Below, in pieces: positions 1-8,219 of a stretch of 31,387 bases of DNA. Position 1 is the first letter of the stretch. Each line of letters opens with the position of its first letter. Source of the stretch: Schaedlerella sp. (GTDB lineage Bacteria; Bacillota; Clostridia; Lachnospirales; Lachnospiraceae). The stretch is taken from positions 1 through 31,387 of the forward strand of contig JAHHTO010000010.1 of NCBI GenBank assembly GCA_020024595.1. Reading direction: 5' to 3'. A program made the position numbers and the translations under genes. The notes beneath the pieces were generated by a model, which did no database searches, was not told the DNA's origin, and saw only the letters and a program-made list of their open reading frames with translations.

Positions 1-2082
1 AAATTAAAAAACCCGAGTAGGATTTTAAGTTTCATATTTTCAGCAGCAGGAGCATGTCTCTTGATATATGGGCTGCTTTTTTATCCGATGCCGACTGTGA
101 AGAGAAAGTTGTTTTTTACAGCTTGCAGTTTATTACTGCAGATTCCGATTTTATATGAAATATTAAAGAACAAAGTGCATGTTAGTTTCAAGATTTCTAA
201 AGAAGATTCGAGCCGAAAGATATTTTTTGCCGGCGGTATTTTTATGTCTGTACTGACAGGGTTGTTGATTCCGTCATCTGTAATTAAGGCATCTGCGCAG
301 GAGTTTATAGATATCAATTATTTTTATCATCCGGTTTGGTTTATCGTAAGTGCATTTTGTTTAGCAGTTGGAATCTTTGTTGTCTGGGCCGGCGTATTTT
401 ATTGGCTGGCGAAGCCTTCTGTGAAAGTGTTGTTTGATCGGGGAATCTGGATTCTTGCAGGAATAGCTGTTGTGAACTATATGTTCTTTGGAAAGAACCT
501 TGGTATTTTGAATACAGAATTGAAGTATGAGCAAGGCTTGGACTTTAGTTTTAAGGCACAATTATGGAATATAATTCTTATGATAGCTGTTGTATTGCTG
601 CTTTATTTTATCGCAGAGAGATGGAAGAAGCAGGTGTTCGATTTGCTAGTGATTGCGGGTATCGCTATTAGTGGAATGAGCATTATGAATATAGTGAACA
701 TCAATGCATCGATAGATAGTGTGAAAGAAGAGGTTATGGCAAATAGTAAAATGCCAGAGTTCAGTTTGAGTAAGAAAGGAAAAAATGTAATTGTATTAAT
801 GTTAGACAGGGCGGTAGGAGAATATGTGCCATACATTTTCAATGAGAAACCAGAATTAAAGGAGCAGTTCTCAGGATTTACATATTATCCAAATGTGATC
901 TCTTTTGGAGGATATACGAATTTCGGTACGCCTGCACTGTTAGGTGGATATGAGTATACACCGGCTGAAATAAATAAGAGAGCGGATGAATCACTTGTTG
1001 CAAAGCAGAATGAAGCTTTGAAAGTGATGCCGGTATTGTTCGATAAGAATGATTTTGATGTTACCGTGTGTGATCCGGTATATGCTAATTATCAATGGAT
1101 TCCGGATTTGAGTATTTATGATGAATATCCAGATATTGAGAGTTATAATACAAAAGGAAAATTTTCTGATGAGAAGTTCAAAGAACTGAAAATCCAGAAT
1201 AATAAGAGAAAGTTCTTCTGTTATAGCGTTCTGAAATCAGCACCACTTTGTTTTCAGGAGTTATTGTATGATCAGGGAAATTATAATCAGAGTAATAGTG
1301 AAGCCTATTCCGGACAGATATTGGAAGGAGTAACTGTTGCGGAGGGGCTGGATTCTAATTTTATGAATGCCTATAATGTGTTAAATAATCTTTCAAATAT
1401 TACAAAGATTTCAGAGGATGGAAGTGATACGTTTTTGTTTATGTCAAATGACACTACACATGAACCTGTTTTGCTTCAAGCTCCGGCTTATGAACCTGCA
1501 AAGAATGTAGACAATACAGAATATGAGGCGGAAAATCAGAACCGCTTTACGTCCGAGGGAGAAACGCTTGCCATGGATTCTGATTGGCAGATGACACATT
1601 ACCATGTGAATATGGCCGCATTTATACAACTTGGAAAATGGTTTGATTACTTGAAAGAGAATGATGTATATGATAATACAAGAATTATATTAGTGGCAGA
1701 TCATGGGCAGGCATTGTTCCATACAGATCGATTGGTGATGACAGATGGAAATGATTCTACTTTATTTTATCCGCTTCTCATGGTTAAGGACTTTAACAGC
1801 AATGATTTCGTAACATCAGAAGAGTTCATGACAAACGCAGATGTTCCGACAATGGCAATGGAAGGACTTATTGAGAATCCAATCAATCCGTTTACCGGAG
1901 GGAAAATTGATTCAAGTGAAAAAACAGCTCATGAGCAGCATATACTGCTGTCCTATGACTGGGACATAAATAAGAATAATGGAAATACATTTTTACCAGG
2001 GACGTGGTATTCTGTTCAAGGTGACAGAAGAGATAAGAATAATTGGAAAGTTATAGAAGAGAATGAAGCTTTTATAGAATAA
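1..2082 (+). CDS. membrane sulfatase-superfamily phosphotransferase (LtaS/GacH-like), 5' end outside the window
   Basis: The reading frame is open from base 1, so the gene starts upstream. An internal TTG at 61 is not a convincing start. The visible N-terminal third (numbering from the TTG at 61) is a string of about five hydrophobic membrane segments up to about residue 220. An extracellular alkaline-phosphatase/sulfatase-fold domain follows from about residue 240. Visible metal and catalytic signatures are VLMLDRA (D249), GYTNFGTP (T286/T290, candidate nucleophile threonines) and VADHGQ (D547, H548). This layout matches LtaS-type and GacH-type enzymes, which transfer phosphoglycerol or phosphoethanolamine from phospholipids to wall polymers outside the membrane. 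The position beside a rhamnan cluster makes a GacH-like role (phospho-decoration of the polysaccharide) an attractive inference. The donor and acceptor cannot be read from sequence. Confidence 0.8.
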   Translation, partial: KLKNPSRILSFIFSAAGACLLIYGLLFYPMPTVKRKLFFTACSLLLQIPILYEILKNKVHVSFKISKEDSSRKIFFAGGIFMSVLTGLLIPSSVIKASAQEFIDINYFYHPVWFIVSAFCLAVGIFVVWAGVFYWLAKPSVKVLFDRGIWILAGIAVVNYMFFGKNLGILNTELKYEQGLDFSFKAQLWNIILMIAVVLLLYFIAERWKKQVFDLLVIAGIAISGMSIMNIVNINASIDSVKEEVMANSKMPEFSLSKKGKNVIVLMLDRAVGEYVPYIFNEKPELKEQFSGFTYYPNVISFGGYTNFGTPALLGGYEYTPAEINKRADESLVAKQNEALKVMPVLFDKNDFDVTVCDPVYANYQWIPDLSIYDEYPDIESYNTKGKFSDEKFKELKIQNNKRKFFCYSVLKSAPLCFQELLYDQGNYNQSNSEAYSGQILEGVTVAEGLDSNFMNAYNVLNNLSNITKISEDGSDTFLFMSNDTTHEPVLLQAPAYEPAKNVDNTEYEAENQNRFTSEGETLAMDSDWQMTHYHVNMAAFIQLGKWFDYLKENDVYDNTRIILVADHGQALFHTDRLVMTDGNDSTLFYPLLMVKDFNSNDFVTSEEFMTNADVPTMAMEGLIENPINPFTGGKIDSSEKTAHEQHILLSYDWDINKNNGNTFLPGTWYSVQGDRRDKNNWKVIEENEAFIE

Positions 2083-2140
2083 CTAGTCGATTATGAGGAT
2101 ACTTATTATGGTGCGATTTATGTAAATGGAGGAAGTTATG

Positions 2141-3043
2141 ATGGCGAAACAGATTGTAATAGAGGATTTGAATGTTGTAAAAAAATTACTGCAGAAGGTG
2201 TTAGGTAAATCAGATTATATGGAAATCGAACGTATGGGTGGACTTACCAACCGTACATACAAAATTACCTTCCCTGATTCAGAACAATATGTGGTTCGTA
2301 TTCCTGGCGAGGGAACAGAAAAGATGATTGTCAGAAGTGATGAAAAAGTCAGTACAGAATTGGCGTGTAAATTAGGAATAGACGCTGATTTGTTGTATTT
2401 TGGAGATGATGGTACAAAAGTAACAGTATACATTTCCAAAGCAGAGACAATGTCAGCAGAGAGAATGCGGGAAAAAGTATATATCAATATGGCAGCTGAT
2501 ATTTTCAGAAAACTTCATAATAGTGGAGTGGATACAGGTGTGCCGTTTGAAGTGTTTGATATGGCAGAGGGATATGAAAAAATTATTTACGATAACAATG
2601 TCAAGTTGTTTGAGGATTATGACAAAGTAAAGGCAGCAGTGATGGAAATTAAAGCAGAGGCGGATAGTATCTGTAGCATCAAAAAGGTACCTTGCCATAA
2701 TGATGCTTTGTGCGAGAACTGGGTATTGTCAGGAAAAGAGAGAATGTACCTGATAGACTGGGAATATGCTGGTATGAATGATGGCTTCTGGGATCTTGCA
2801 GAAGTGTCCATTGAAGCATGTTATGAGCATAATCATGATGAATTGTTTTTGACAGAATATCTTGGAAGAAGACCATCAAAAGCGGATTGGAAACGCTTTC
2901 TTGCGAATAAATTGTATGTAGACTATCTGTGGACTTTGTGGGCCAAAACAAGAGTACCGTATGACGGAGAACCGATGGAGGCTTGGGCTGCAGAACGATA
3001 CGCCCGATTAAAGGAAAATATTGTGGAGTTCGATAAAGTGTAA
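2141..3043 (+). CDS. choline/ethanolamine kinase-like (LicA/APH-fold) phosphotransferase
   Basis: About 300 residues with the aminoglycoside phosphotransferase / choline kinase fold. The N-lobe has a GGLTNRTYKI loop and VVRIPG strand. The catalytic loop is HNDALCEN (H186, D188, N193), followed by the metal-binding DWEY (D206). Family members phosphorylate small alcohols such as choline or ethanolamine in the cytoplasm, often for wall-polymer decoration (LicA). ATG codons lie in frame at 2126, 2138 and 2141. GGAGGA at 2128-2133 overlaps the first ATG and is best spaced for 2141, so I chose that. The gene follows the sulfatase-family transferase after about 58 bases and may be co-transcribed with it. 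No LicC-type cytidylyltransferase is in the window, so the substrate remains open. A sugar or other small-molecule kinase is possible. Confidence 0.78.
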   Translation: MAKQIVIEDLNVVKKLLQKVLGKSDYMEIERMGGLTNRTYKITFPDSEQYVVRIPGEGTEKMIVRSDEKVSTELACKLGIDADLLYFGDDGTKVTVYISKAETMSAERMREKVYINMAADIFRKLHNSGVDTGVPFEVFDMAEGYEKIIYDNNVKLFEDYDKVKAAVMEIKAEADSICSIKKVPCHNDALCENWVLSGKERMYLIDWEYAGMNDGFWDLAEVSIEACYEHNHDELFLTEYLGRRPSKADWKRFLANKLYVDYLWTLWAKTRVPYDGEPMEAWAAERYARLKENIVEFDKV

Positions 3044-3094
3044 AAATGATGGACAGGTTATTGTACCGGCTGTCTGTAACAGTAGAAATACTAT

Positions 3095-3123
3095 TTGACA
3101 CAGCCTTAAATCAATGTTAGAAT
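3095..3123 (+). promoter_or_regulatory. sigma-A promoter for the SLH-NlpC gene
   Basis: TTGACA at 3095-3100, a 17-base spacer and TAGAAT at 3118-3123: a near-consensus vegetative promoter. Transcription would begin near 3130, giving a leader of about 115 bases before the ATG at 3247. A hairpin terminator lies inside that leader. Confidence 0.75.
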
Positions 3124-3185
3124 ACAATTGTTACAAAAATGTTAAATATATAAAAATAACAAGAGAAAAAAGGAAAAATCAAACA

Positions 3186-3222
3186 AAAACTGGTAATATT
3201 ATATTATGATATTACCAGTTTT
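3186..3222 (+). terminator. hairpin terminator inside the leader of the SLH-NlpC gene
   Basis: A perfect 14-base-pair inverted repeat (left arm 3186-3199, loop 3200-3208, right arm 3209-3222). The arm is AAAACTGGTAATAT, so the core stem is followed by a short T run. It lies between the promoter at 3095-3123 and the start codon at 3247. It may end upstream transcripts, act as an attenuator, or terminate a short RNA. The T tract is short, so strength is uncertain. Confidence 0.65.
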
Positions 3223-3246
3223 ATATGAGATGAGGTTAAAAGTAGT

Positions 3247-4269
3247 ATGAAAATACAAAAGCTTATCAGAAGCGTAGGTATTATTATTTTGGCAGCAGGA
3301 ATGTCGGCAAATATAGCGCAGGCAGCAACATACAGTGATGTAAATGCAGGTGACTGGTATTATAATTCTGTACAGTATGTTTCTGATAATCAGATTATGA
3401 CAGGTTTGAATGAAACTACATTTGGGGTGAGTGAGGATTTGGCGCGTGCACAATTTGCAACAATTCTGTATCGGATGGCTGGAAAACCAGTCCCGACGGC
3501 ACCGAGTACATTTATAGATGTGGCGGAAGGAGAGTGGTATTCTGATGCAGTTGCATGGGCCAGTGCAGCAAAGATCGTAACCGGATATACGGATACAAAT
3601 ACATTTGCGCCGGGTAAATCAATCACAAGAGAAGAAATTGCAACGATGATGCACCGCTTTGCAAAGTATGAACAGAAAGAGTCGGATGCACGGGCGGTAC
3701 TTACAGAATATCCAGATGCAGGGGCTGTCAATCAGTTTGCTTATGAAGCTGTTCAGTGGTCTGTGGCTCATGAACTGATCAAAGGAGATAATGGATACTT
3801 GAATCCCCAGAGTGCTACGAACAGAGCAGTATGTGCAACGATTATTGAACGATATATGACTCGCGACTTCAACTTGTCAGAACCGGGTGGTGTTCCGACC
3901 ATACCGGAGAATCAGAAAAAAGGTCAGGAAGTCGTAGAGTATGCAAGGAAGTTTGTGGGAAAGACACCATATGCAGCGGGCGGACTTAGCCTTGAGACAG
4001 GCACAGACTGTTCCGGATTTGTGAAATTGATTTATGCCAATTTTGGAATTACATTGCCAAGACCGACATGGGAACAGGATGATGTAGGGATTGAAGTAAA
4101 AGAAACAGAAATGCAACTGGGAGATTTGATATTTTTCGCAAATTATGAGCATGTTGGGATTTACTCCGGTAATGGAAAGTTTATACACACGGCTACACAG
4201 AATAAAGGAACTGTTGAAGAGGAACTAAAATGGATGGGACCGATCAAAACAGTGAGAAGAGTATTGTAA
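3247..4269 (+). CDS. secreted SLH-domain NlpC/P60 cell-wall endopeptidase
   Basis: A 340-residue precursor. Signal peptide about 1-26, cut after AQA. Three SLH repeats follow at about 28-80, 88-145 and 154-208; each shows the F/Y-DV...WY...TG pattern and an R-rich ARAQ/TREE-type motif. A C-terminal NlpC/P60 domain runs from about 228 to 340. The catalytic triad is visible as C255 in DCSGF, H302 in EHVGIYSG and H314 in FIHTAT. The enzyme should cleave peptide stems of peptidoglycan outside the membrane while the SLH repeats tether it to a wall polysaccharide. The SLH block is N-terminal here but C-terminal in the three other SLH proteins of the locus. The gene has its own promoter (3095-3123) and a hairpin in the leader. 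GAGGT at 3232-3236 is a plausible ribosome site. Confidence 0.92.
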   Translation: MKIQKLIRSVGIIILAAGMSANIAQAATYSDVNAGDWYYNSVQYVSDNQIMTGLNETTFGVSEDLARAQFATILYRMAGKPVPTAPSTFIDVAEGEWYSDAVAWASAAKIVTGYTDTNTFAPGKSITREEIATMMHRFAKYEQKESDARAVLTEYPDAGAVNQFAYEAVQWSVAHELIKGDNGYLNPQSATNRAVCATIIERYMTRDFNLSEPGGVPTIPENQKKGQEVVEYARKFVGKTPYAAGGLSLETGTDCSGFVKLIYANFGITLPRPTWEQDDVGIEVKETEMQLGDLIFFANYEHVGIYSGNGKFIHTATQNKGTVEEELKWMGPIKTVRRVL

Positions 4270-4331
4270 AAAGGATGAAATATAATATATAATAGATTTT
4301 TTATAATGAAAATTGGGAAGGATACGTATAC

Positions 4332-5282
4332 ATGAAGCGAAGCGTTACATTAGTAGTGCCGTGTTATAATGAAGAGGAGGTTCTACCTCTTTTTTATCAG
4401 GAGTATTGCAAAGTTGCAGAGCAGTTACAGGAATATGTGGTAGAGGTTCTTTTTGTTGATGATGGATCGAAAGACAGAACAATTGAACTTGTAAAAGAAA
4501 TGGCAGAGAAAGATGAAAGAGTAAAGTATCTTTCATTTTCAAGAAACTTTGGAAAGGAAGCAGCAATTTATGCGGGATTGAAAAATGCAGACGGAGATTA
4601 TGTGGCAATTATGGATGCAGATCTTCAAGATCCGCCGGCATTGCTCCCTGAGATGCTGCATGCTGTTACAGAGGAAGGGTATGACTCAGCAGCTACGCGC
4701 AGGGTGACAAGGAAAGGTGAGCCTCCTGTCAGATCTTTTTTTGCCAGGTGTTTTTATCGACTGATGAATAAGATTTCAACAACAGAGATCATGGATGGAG
4801 CCAGAGATTACCGTTTGATGACCAGACAGTTTAAGGATGCGATTCTTCAAATGAGTGAATATAACCGATTCTCAAAGGGAATCTTTGGGTGGGTCGGATT
4901 TAAGACGAAATGGATTGAATTTGAAAATGTAGAACGTCAGGCGGGCGAGACAAAGTGGTCATTCTGGAAGCTACTGGTATATAGTGTTGAAGGGATCATC
5001 GGTTTTTCGACAGTACCGCTTGCACTTGTTTCGGTAATTGGACTGCTGGTGTGTTTTATCGCATTTGTATTCCTGGTTGTCATACTTGTGAAGACGCTGT
5101 GCTTCGGAGATCCTGTGGCAGGCTGGCCGTCTATGGCGTGTATCATTCTCTTGTTAGGGGGAATCCAGCTGTTTTGTATGGGAATTCTTGGTATGTATTT
5201 ATCAAAGACATATCTAGAAACAAAAAAACGTCCGATATATATATGTGGAGAAACAAATATTTTAGAAACAAATGAATCATGA
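4332..5282 (+). CDS. polyprenyl-phosphate GT2 glycosyltransferase (GtrB/GacI/DPM1-like)
   Basis: A 316-residue GT-A family 2 enzyme. The N-terminal catalytic domain has VVPCYNEEEVLP, VDDGSKD and the DADLQDP motif (D95, D97, D100). Two C-terminal membrane helices occupy about 225-262 and 268-295. This is the standard layout of enzymes that load a sugar from a UDP donor onto undecaprenyl phosphate at the inner face. The lipid-linked sugar is then flipped and used by a GT-C enzyme to add side branches. The GtrII-like gene at 5541 is the obvious partner, as GacI and GacL pair in group A streptococcus. The sugar (glucose or GlcNAc) is not determinable. GGAAGG lies upstream near 4317. The stop codon is followed directly, in the same frame, by a broken SLH gene end. 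Confidence 0.88.
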   Translation: MKRSVTLVVPCYNEEEVLPLFYQEYCKVAEQLQEYVVEVLFVDDGSKDRTIELVKEMAEKDERVKYLSFSRNFGKEAAIYAGLKNADGDYVAIMDADLQDPPALLPEMLHAVTEEGYDSAATRRVTRKGEPPVRSFFARCFYRLMNKISTTEIMDGARDYRLMTRQFKDAILQMSEYNRFSKGIFGWVGFKTKWIEFENVERQAGETKWSFWKLLVYSVEGIIGFSTVPLALVSVIGLLVCFIAFVFLVVILVKTLCFGDPVAGWPSMACIILLLGGIQLFCMGILGMYLSKTYLETKKRPIYICGETNILETNES

Positions 5283-5366
5283 ACCCGGGTTGATCCGCAG
5301 GGGAAAGCAAGCCGTGCAGAATGTGCAACGATTATTACGAGGTTTCAAGATTATTACGGATTGTAA
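5283..5366 (+). pseudogene. remnant 3' end of an SLH-domain gene
   Basis: Directly after the TGA of the upstream glycosyltransferase, and in the same frame, the bases encode VDPQGKASRAECATII followed by TRFQDYYGL and a TAA at 5364-5366. This matches the last part of the third SLH repeat at the C-termini of the proteins ending at 22677 (NPQGTASRVHCATMVTRF) and 26018 (NPQGNANRAECATIIMRF). There is no start codon or ribosome site of its own and no other SLH sequence before it. It is best read as the leftover tail of a deleted or replaced SLH gene. A weak 8-base stem (5415-5422 with 5455-5462) followed by TTTTG may be its old terminator. Confidence 0.8.
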
Positions 5367-5469
5367 AAATAAAGTTTAACGGGATATTCGGGTCTACATT
5401 TATATTAAATTATGAAGAATCGTTTTTGCGGATGGAGATTGGATTTTGCGGAGGCGATTCTTTTGTTAT

Positions 5470-5498
5470 TTGACAAATACACGAGAAATGGATAAAAT
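5470..5498 (+). promoter_or_regulatory. sigma-A promoter for the GtrII-acyltransferase-rml genes
   Basis: TTGACA at 5470-5475, a 17-base spacer and TAAAAT at 5493-5498. Transcription should start near 5505, about 35 bases before the next coding start. This is the best promoter match in the window and probably begins the transcript that runs through the acyltransferase and rhamnose genes. Confidence 0.8.
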
Positions 5499-5540
5499 GG
5501 CAAAAGAATAGGAAAAATTAGATTCAGGCAGGAGTAAATG

Positions 5541-7124
5541 ATGAAGAAAAAAGAAACGTATCTTGGCAGGATGCCGTCAGTTAAGAACTTTATAAAAGAT
5601 GATCAGGCGTCCTGGTGGATGATCGGAATATTTTTGATGGCTGTGTATGGGATTAAAGTATTTTCTGTATCACTGTCTCATGATACAGAAGCAATGATTG
5701 CTGTGCCAGAAGGACTCTATGACAGTTGGTATACGATGGGGAGATTTGGTCTGATTTTTCTGAAAAAGGTATTATGTACCTATGTGTTCAATCCATATAT
5801 TGCATCTTTTTTAATGGTTGTATCAATGTTATTGAATGGGATGTTGTGGACATATTTATTTGATTGGATTGGAGGAAATCAAGATAAAAAGCCTTTTATA
5901 TCATGGATTTTTCCATCTTTTTTCTTTACTTCTATGATTGTGACAGAACAATCTGGATTTCTTCTGCAGGCATATGAGGTAAATATTGCTTTATTGCTTG
6001 TGGGGATTGCTCTTTTATGTCTGTTTAAAGTATTTGCGGGAAATGGGAAGATGGGGTGGTGCATACCGGCTATGTTTTGTTGTGTGATTGCATTCTCGGT
6101 TTATCAATCGCTTGTCCCTTTATTTACTGCAGGAGCAGCAATTTGTTTTCTGATATTATATGACCGACTGGCTCGAGAAGAGAGGGAACATCTTACATTT
6201 AAAACTTGCTTTTTGTTGATCGGAAAGTTGGCAGCAGTATTCTTGGCTTCTTTTGTGGTATATCAGATTGTAAATAGGATCGTGCTTTTTGTTTTGGATA
6301 TGGAGACGACTTCTTATATCAGCGAACAGATTATGTGGGGAAAGTTGCCGACAGCAGAATGTGCTTATAATATAGTTCGTCATATTTATCGTGCGGTTTG
6401 GGGGAAGGGGCTTTTTTACAATGGGGCAAATCTGGTGATTTGTTTGGGAGCTCTTGGGTATACAGTAATGAGAATACGGAAAAAAGAGCCTTGTTATATA
6501 TTATATGTTCTGGCACTTTTTTACTGTCTGATCAGTCCGTTTTTGATGACGGTTCTCATGGGAAATGAGCCTACGGCGAGAACACAGCTTCTGCTCCCAT
6601 TCGTGATGGGGTTCTTATTGCAGTATCTTGTGAAAAAGATTATGGATAATAGGAAGATTATACAGTACATGAAATGGGGGATTACCGTACTGGTTGCTTT
6701 TGTTGTGATGCAGCAGAGTCTTTTAAGTGCAAGATTGAATTACACGCAGTATGTACAGTATGAGGAAGATGTGCATGTTGCAAATAAGATTACAGATCGG
6801 ATTGAGCAGCTGAATTTTGGAGCGATTCCAGAAAAACCGGTTGTATTTGTTGGTGCGAGAATACCGCAGAAGAATCCATCCTGCATCGATGGAAATCAAT
6901 TGGAACTAATAGGCAGATCCTTTTTTGAAGTTTCTTTTGGAATAGAACATGGAACATGGGTGATGCATAATTTCCTTGTGACACAAGGATATCCATACAG
7001 GCTTCCAAAATCGAAAGACATCCAAATTGCAGACGATGCGGCGAAAAATATGCCGTCCTGGCCGGATGTAGGAAGTGTTGATGTGAAAGATGGTGTGATC
7101 ATCGTGAAATTAGGAAATCAATAA
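5541..7124 (+). CDS. GtrII-type multi-spanning membrane glycosyltransferase (GT-C)
   Basis: About 527 residues with many hydrophobic segments up to about residue 400 and a soluble C-terminal part of about 120 residues. An early extracytoplasmic loop has SHDTEAM (D48, E50) followed by WYTMGRFG. This acidic-loop-plus-GR pattern is typical of the GtrII family, which transfers a sugar from undecaprenyl phosphate to a polysaccharide on the outer face. The partner supplying the lipid-linked sugar is probably the GtrB-like gene at 4332. A GtrA-type flippase is not in the window. ATG codons are at 5538 and 5541; AGGAG at 5530-5534 is better spaced for 5541. It is the first gene behind the promoter at 5470-5498, and the next gene starts 11 bases after its stop. 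The family call rests on motif and topology, so moderate confidence. Confidence 0.75.
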   Translation: MKKKETYLGRMPSVKNFIKDDQASWWMIGIFLMAVYGIKVFSVSLSHDTEAMIAVPEGLYDSWYTMGRFGLIFLKKVLCTYVFNPYIASFLMVVSMLLNGMLWTYLFDWIGGNQDKKPFISWIFPSFFFTSMIVTEQSGFLLQAYEVNIALLLVGIALLCLFKVFAGNGKMGWCIPAMFCCVIAFSVYQSLVPLFTAGAAICFLILYDRLAREEREHLTFKTCFLLIGKLAAVFLASFVVYQIVNRIVLFVLDMETTSYISEQIMWGKLPTAECAYNIVRHIYRAVWGKGLFYNGANLVICLGALGYTVMRIRKKEPCYILYVLALFYCLISPFLMTVLMGNEPTARTQLLLPFVMGFLLQYLVKKIMDNRKIIQYMKWGITVLVAFVVMQQSLLSARLNYTQYVQYEEDVHVANKITDRIEQLNFGAIPEKPVVFVGARIPQKNPSCIDGNQLELIGRSFFEVSFGIEHGTWVMHNFLVTQGYPYRLPKSKDIQIADDAAKNMPSWPDVGSVDVKDGVIIVKLGNQ

Positions 7125-7135
7125 GGTGGTGGATG

Positions 7136-8191
7136 ATGAAAAGAGAAAGATTGTTTTACCTGGATTTTGTGCGTGCAATTGCTGTAATATCAATTGTGAT
7201 CACACATTTTAATGCAAGATACCTGTATCTGAATCCACCTGCGCCGGAAAAGGCGGTCCTTACAACGAATGTGGGGAATTTATATATTGGCGATTGGGGG
7301 GTCTCTCTGTTCTTTATTATATCGGGTGCTGCATTGATGTATGTATATGGCGAACGGTGTGAATTAAAGACATTTTATAAAAAGAGATTTCTGTCTATAT
7401 ATCCCATGTTTTGGATGGCATATATTGCGGACTTTCTATTTGTGATATGGAAAACACATATGCTGCCGGGGGCGGGGATTCCAAAATGGAGAATCGTCTT
7501 TTCTGTATTGGGATTTGACGGACTGCTGTTGACAAATGGATATCCGACATTTTATTTGCTTGGAGAGTGGTTTCTGGGTGTGATCATACTTATATATCTG
7601 ATATTCCCCCTTCTTCGTAAGCTGTTGAATGAAAAACCAGCCCTGCTTTTGATTGTGTCGGTAATTGGATATATAGCTGGACTTGCAGTATGTGCATATA
7701 CACCGTATCCGTTTGTTCCTGCAACGATATTGTTTATTCGGATACCGGAACTGGTCTTTGGTATGTTTTTTGTGAAATATAACGGAAAAGTCACATGGAA
7801 AATAGCTACAGTAGCATTATTTATTGTTGTGATGAACTGGATTTTGAAACCAGAAATTTCGGCTAGTATACAAACAACCTATGTGGGAATCACATCATTT
7901 TTGGTTCTGGTATATCTATCAAATGTGTTGAAATGCTCACCTGTAGAATTTGTATGTGGAAAGCTGAGCAAATATTCCTATGCGATATTCCTGGTGCATC
8001 ATGTTGTGATCGGGAAGATGATGGAGCGGTTTAACCTTGTTGAAATCAGCGTAGAGAAGAGCTATCTTTTGTTTTTGTTTATTTGTGTTGTGATTGCAGT
8101 GTTTTCATGGGGGATTTATTTTTTACATAGCCAAGTGATGAAGCTGTGTTACGTAATTGATTGCAAAGTAAAGGATAGTGGTGTAAAATAA
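7136..8191 (+). CDS. acyltransferase 3 family membrane O-acyltransferase (OafA/WecH-like)
   Basis: About 351 residues with some ten membrane helices. The N-terminus carries the family signature: LDFVRAIAVISIVITHF, with the conserved R and H, then FFIISGAALMY. Members move acetyl or other acyl groups onto sugars of exported polysaccharides or onto lipids. Here O-acetylation of the rhamnan or its side chain is a reasonable inference from context. ATG codons stand at 7133 and 7136. AGGTGG at 7124-7129 overlaps the previous stop codon and is better spaced for 7136. The tight spacing indicates one operon with the GtrII-like gene. No SGNH domain is attached. Confidence 0.9.
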   Translation: MKRERLFYLDFVRAIAVISIVITHFNARYLYLNPPAPEKAVLTTNVGNLYIGDWGVSLFFIISGAALMYVYGERCELKTFYKKRFLSIYPMFWMAYIADFLFVIWKTHMLPGAGIPKWRIVFSVLGFDGLLLTNGYPTFYLLGEWFLGVIILIYLIFPLLRKLLNEKPALLLIVSVIGYIAGLAVCAYTPYPFVPATILFIRIPELVFGMFFVKYNGKVTWKIATVALFIVVMNWILKPEISASIQTTYVGITSFLVLVYLSNVLKCSPVEFVCGKLSKYSYAIFLVHHVVIGKMMERFNLVEISVEKSYLLFLFICVVIAVFSWGIYFLHSQVMKLCYVIDCKVKDSGVK

Positions 8192-8219
8192 GAATGTTGA
8201 TGAGCCTAGGAGGTGGGAA

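Noticed and set aside
2083..2140. The frame of the sulfatase-like gene stays open after its stop and reads plausible residues (DYEDTYYGAIYVNG)
   Set aside because: The protein end before the stop looks natural, the stretch is short and leads into the next gene's ribosome site. No evidence of a broken C-terminus.
3330..3870. Repeated GDWYY-type motifs as choline-binding repeats
   Set aside because: Repeat length of about 55-60 residues, the DV...WY start and the R-containing end motif fit SLH domains, not the 20-residue choline-binding repeats.
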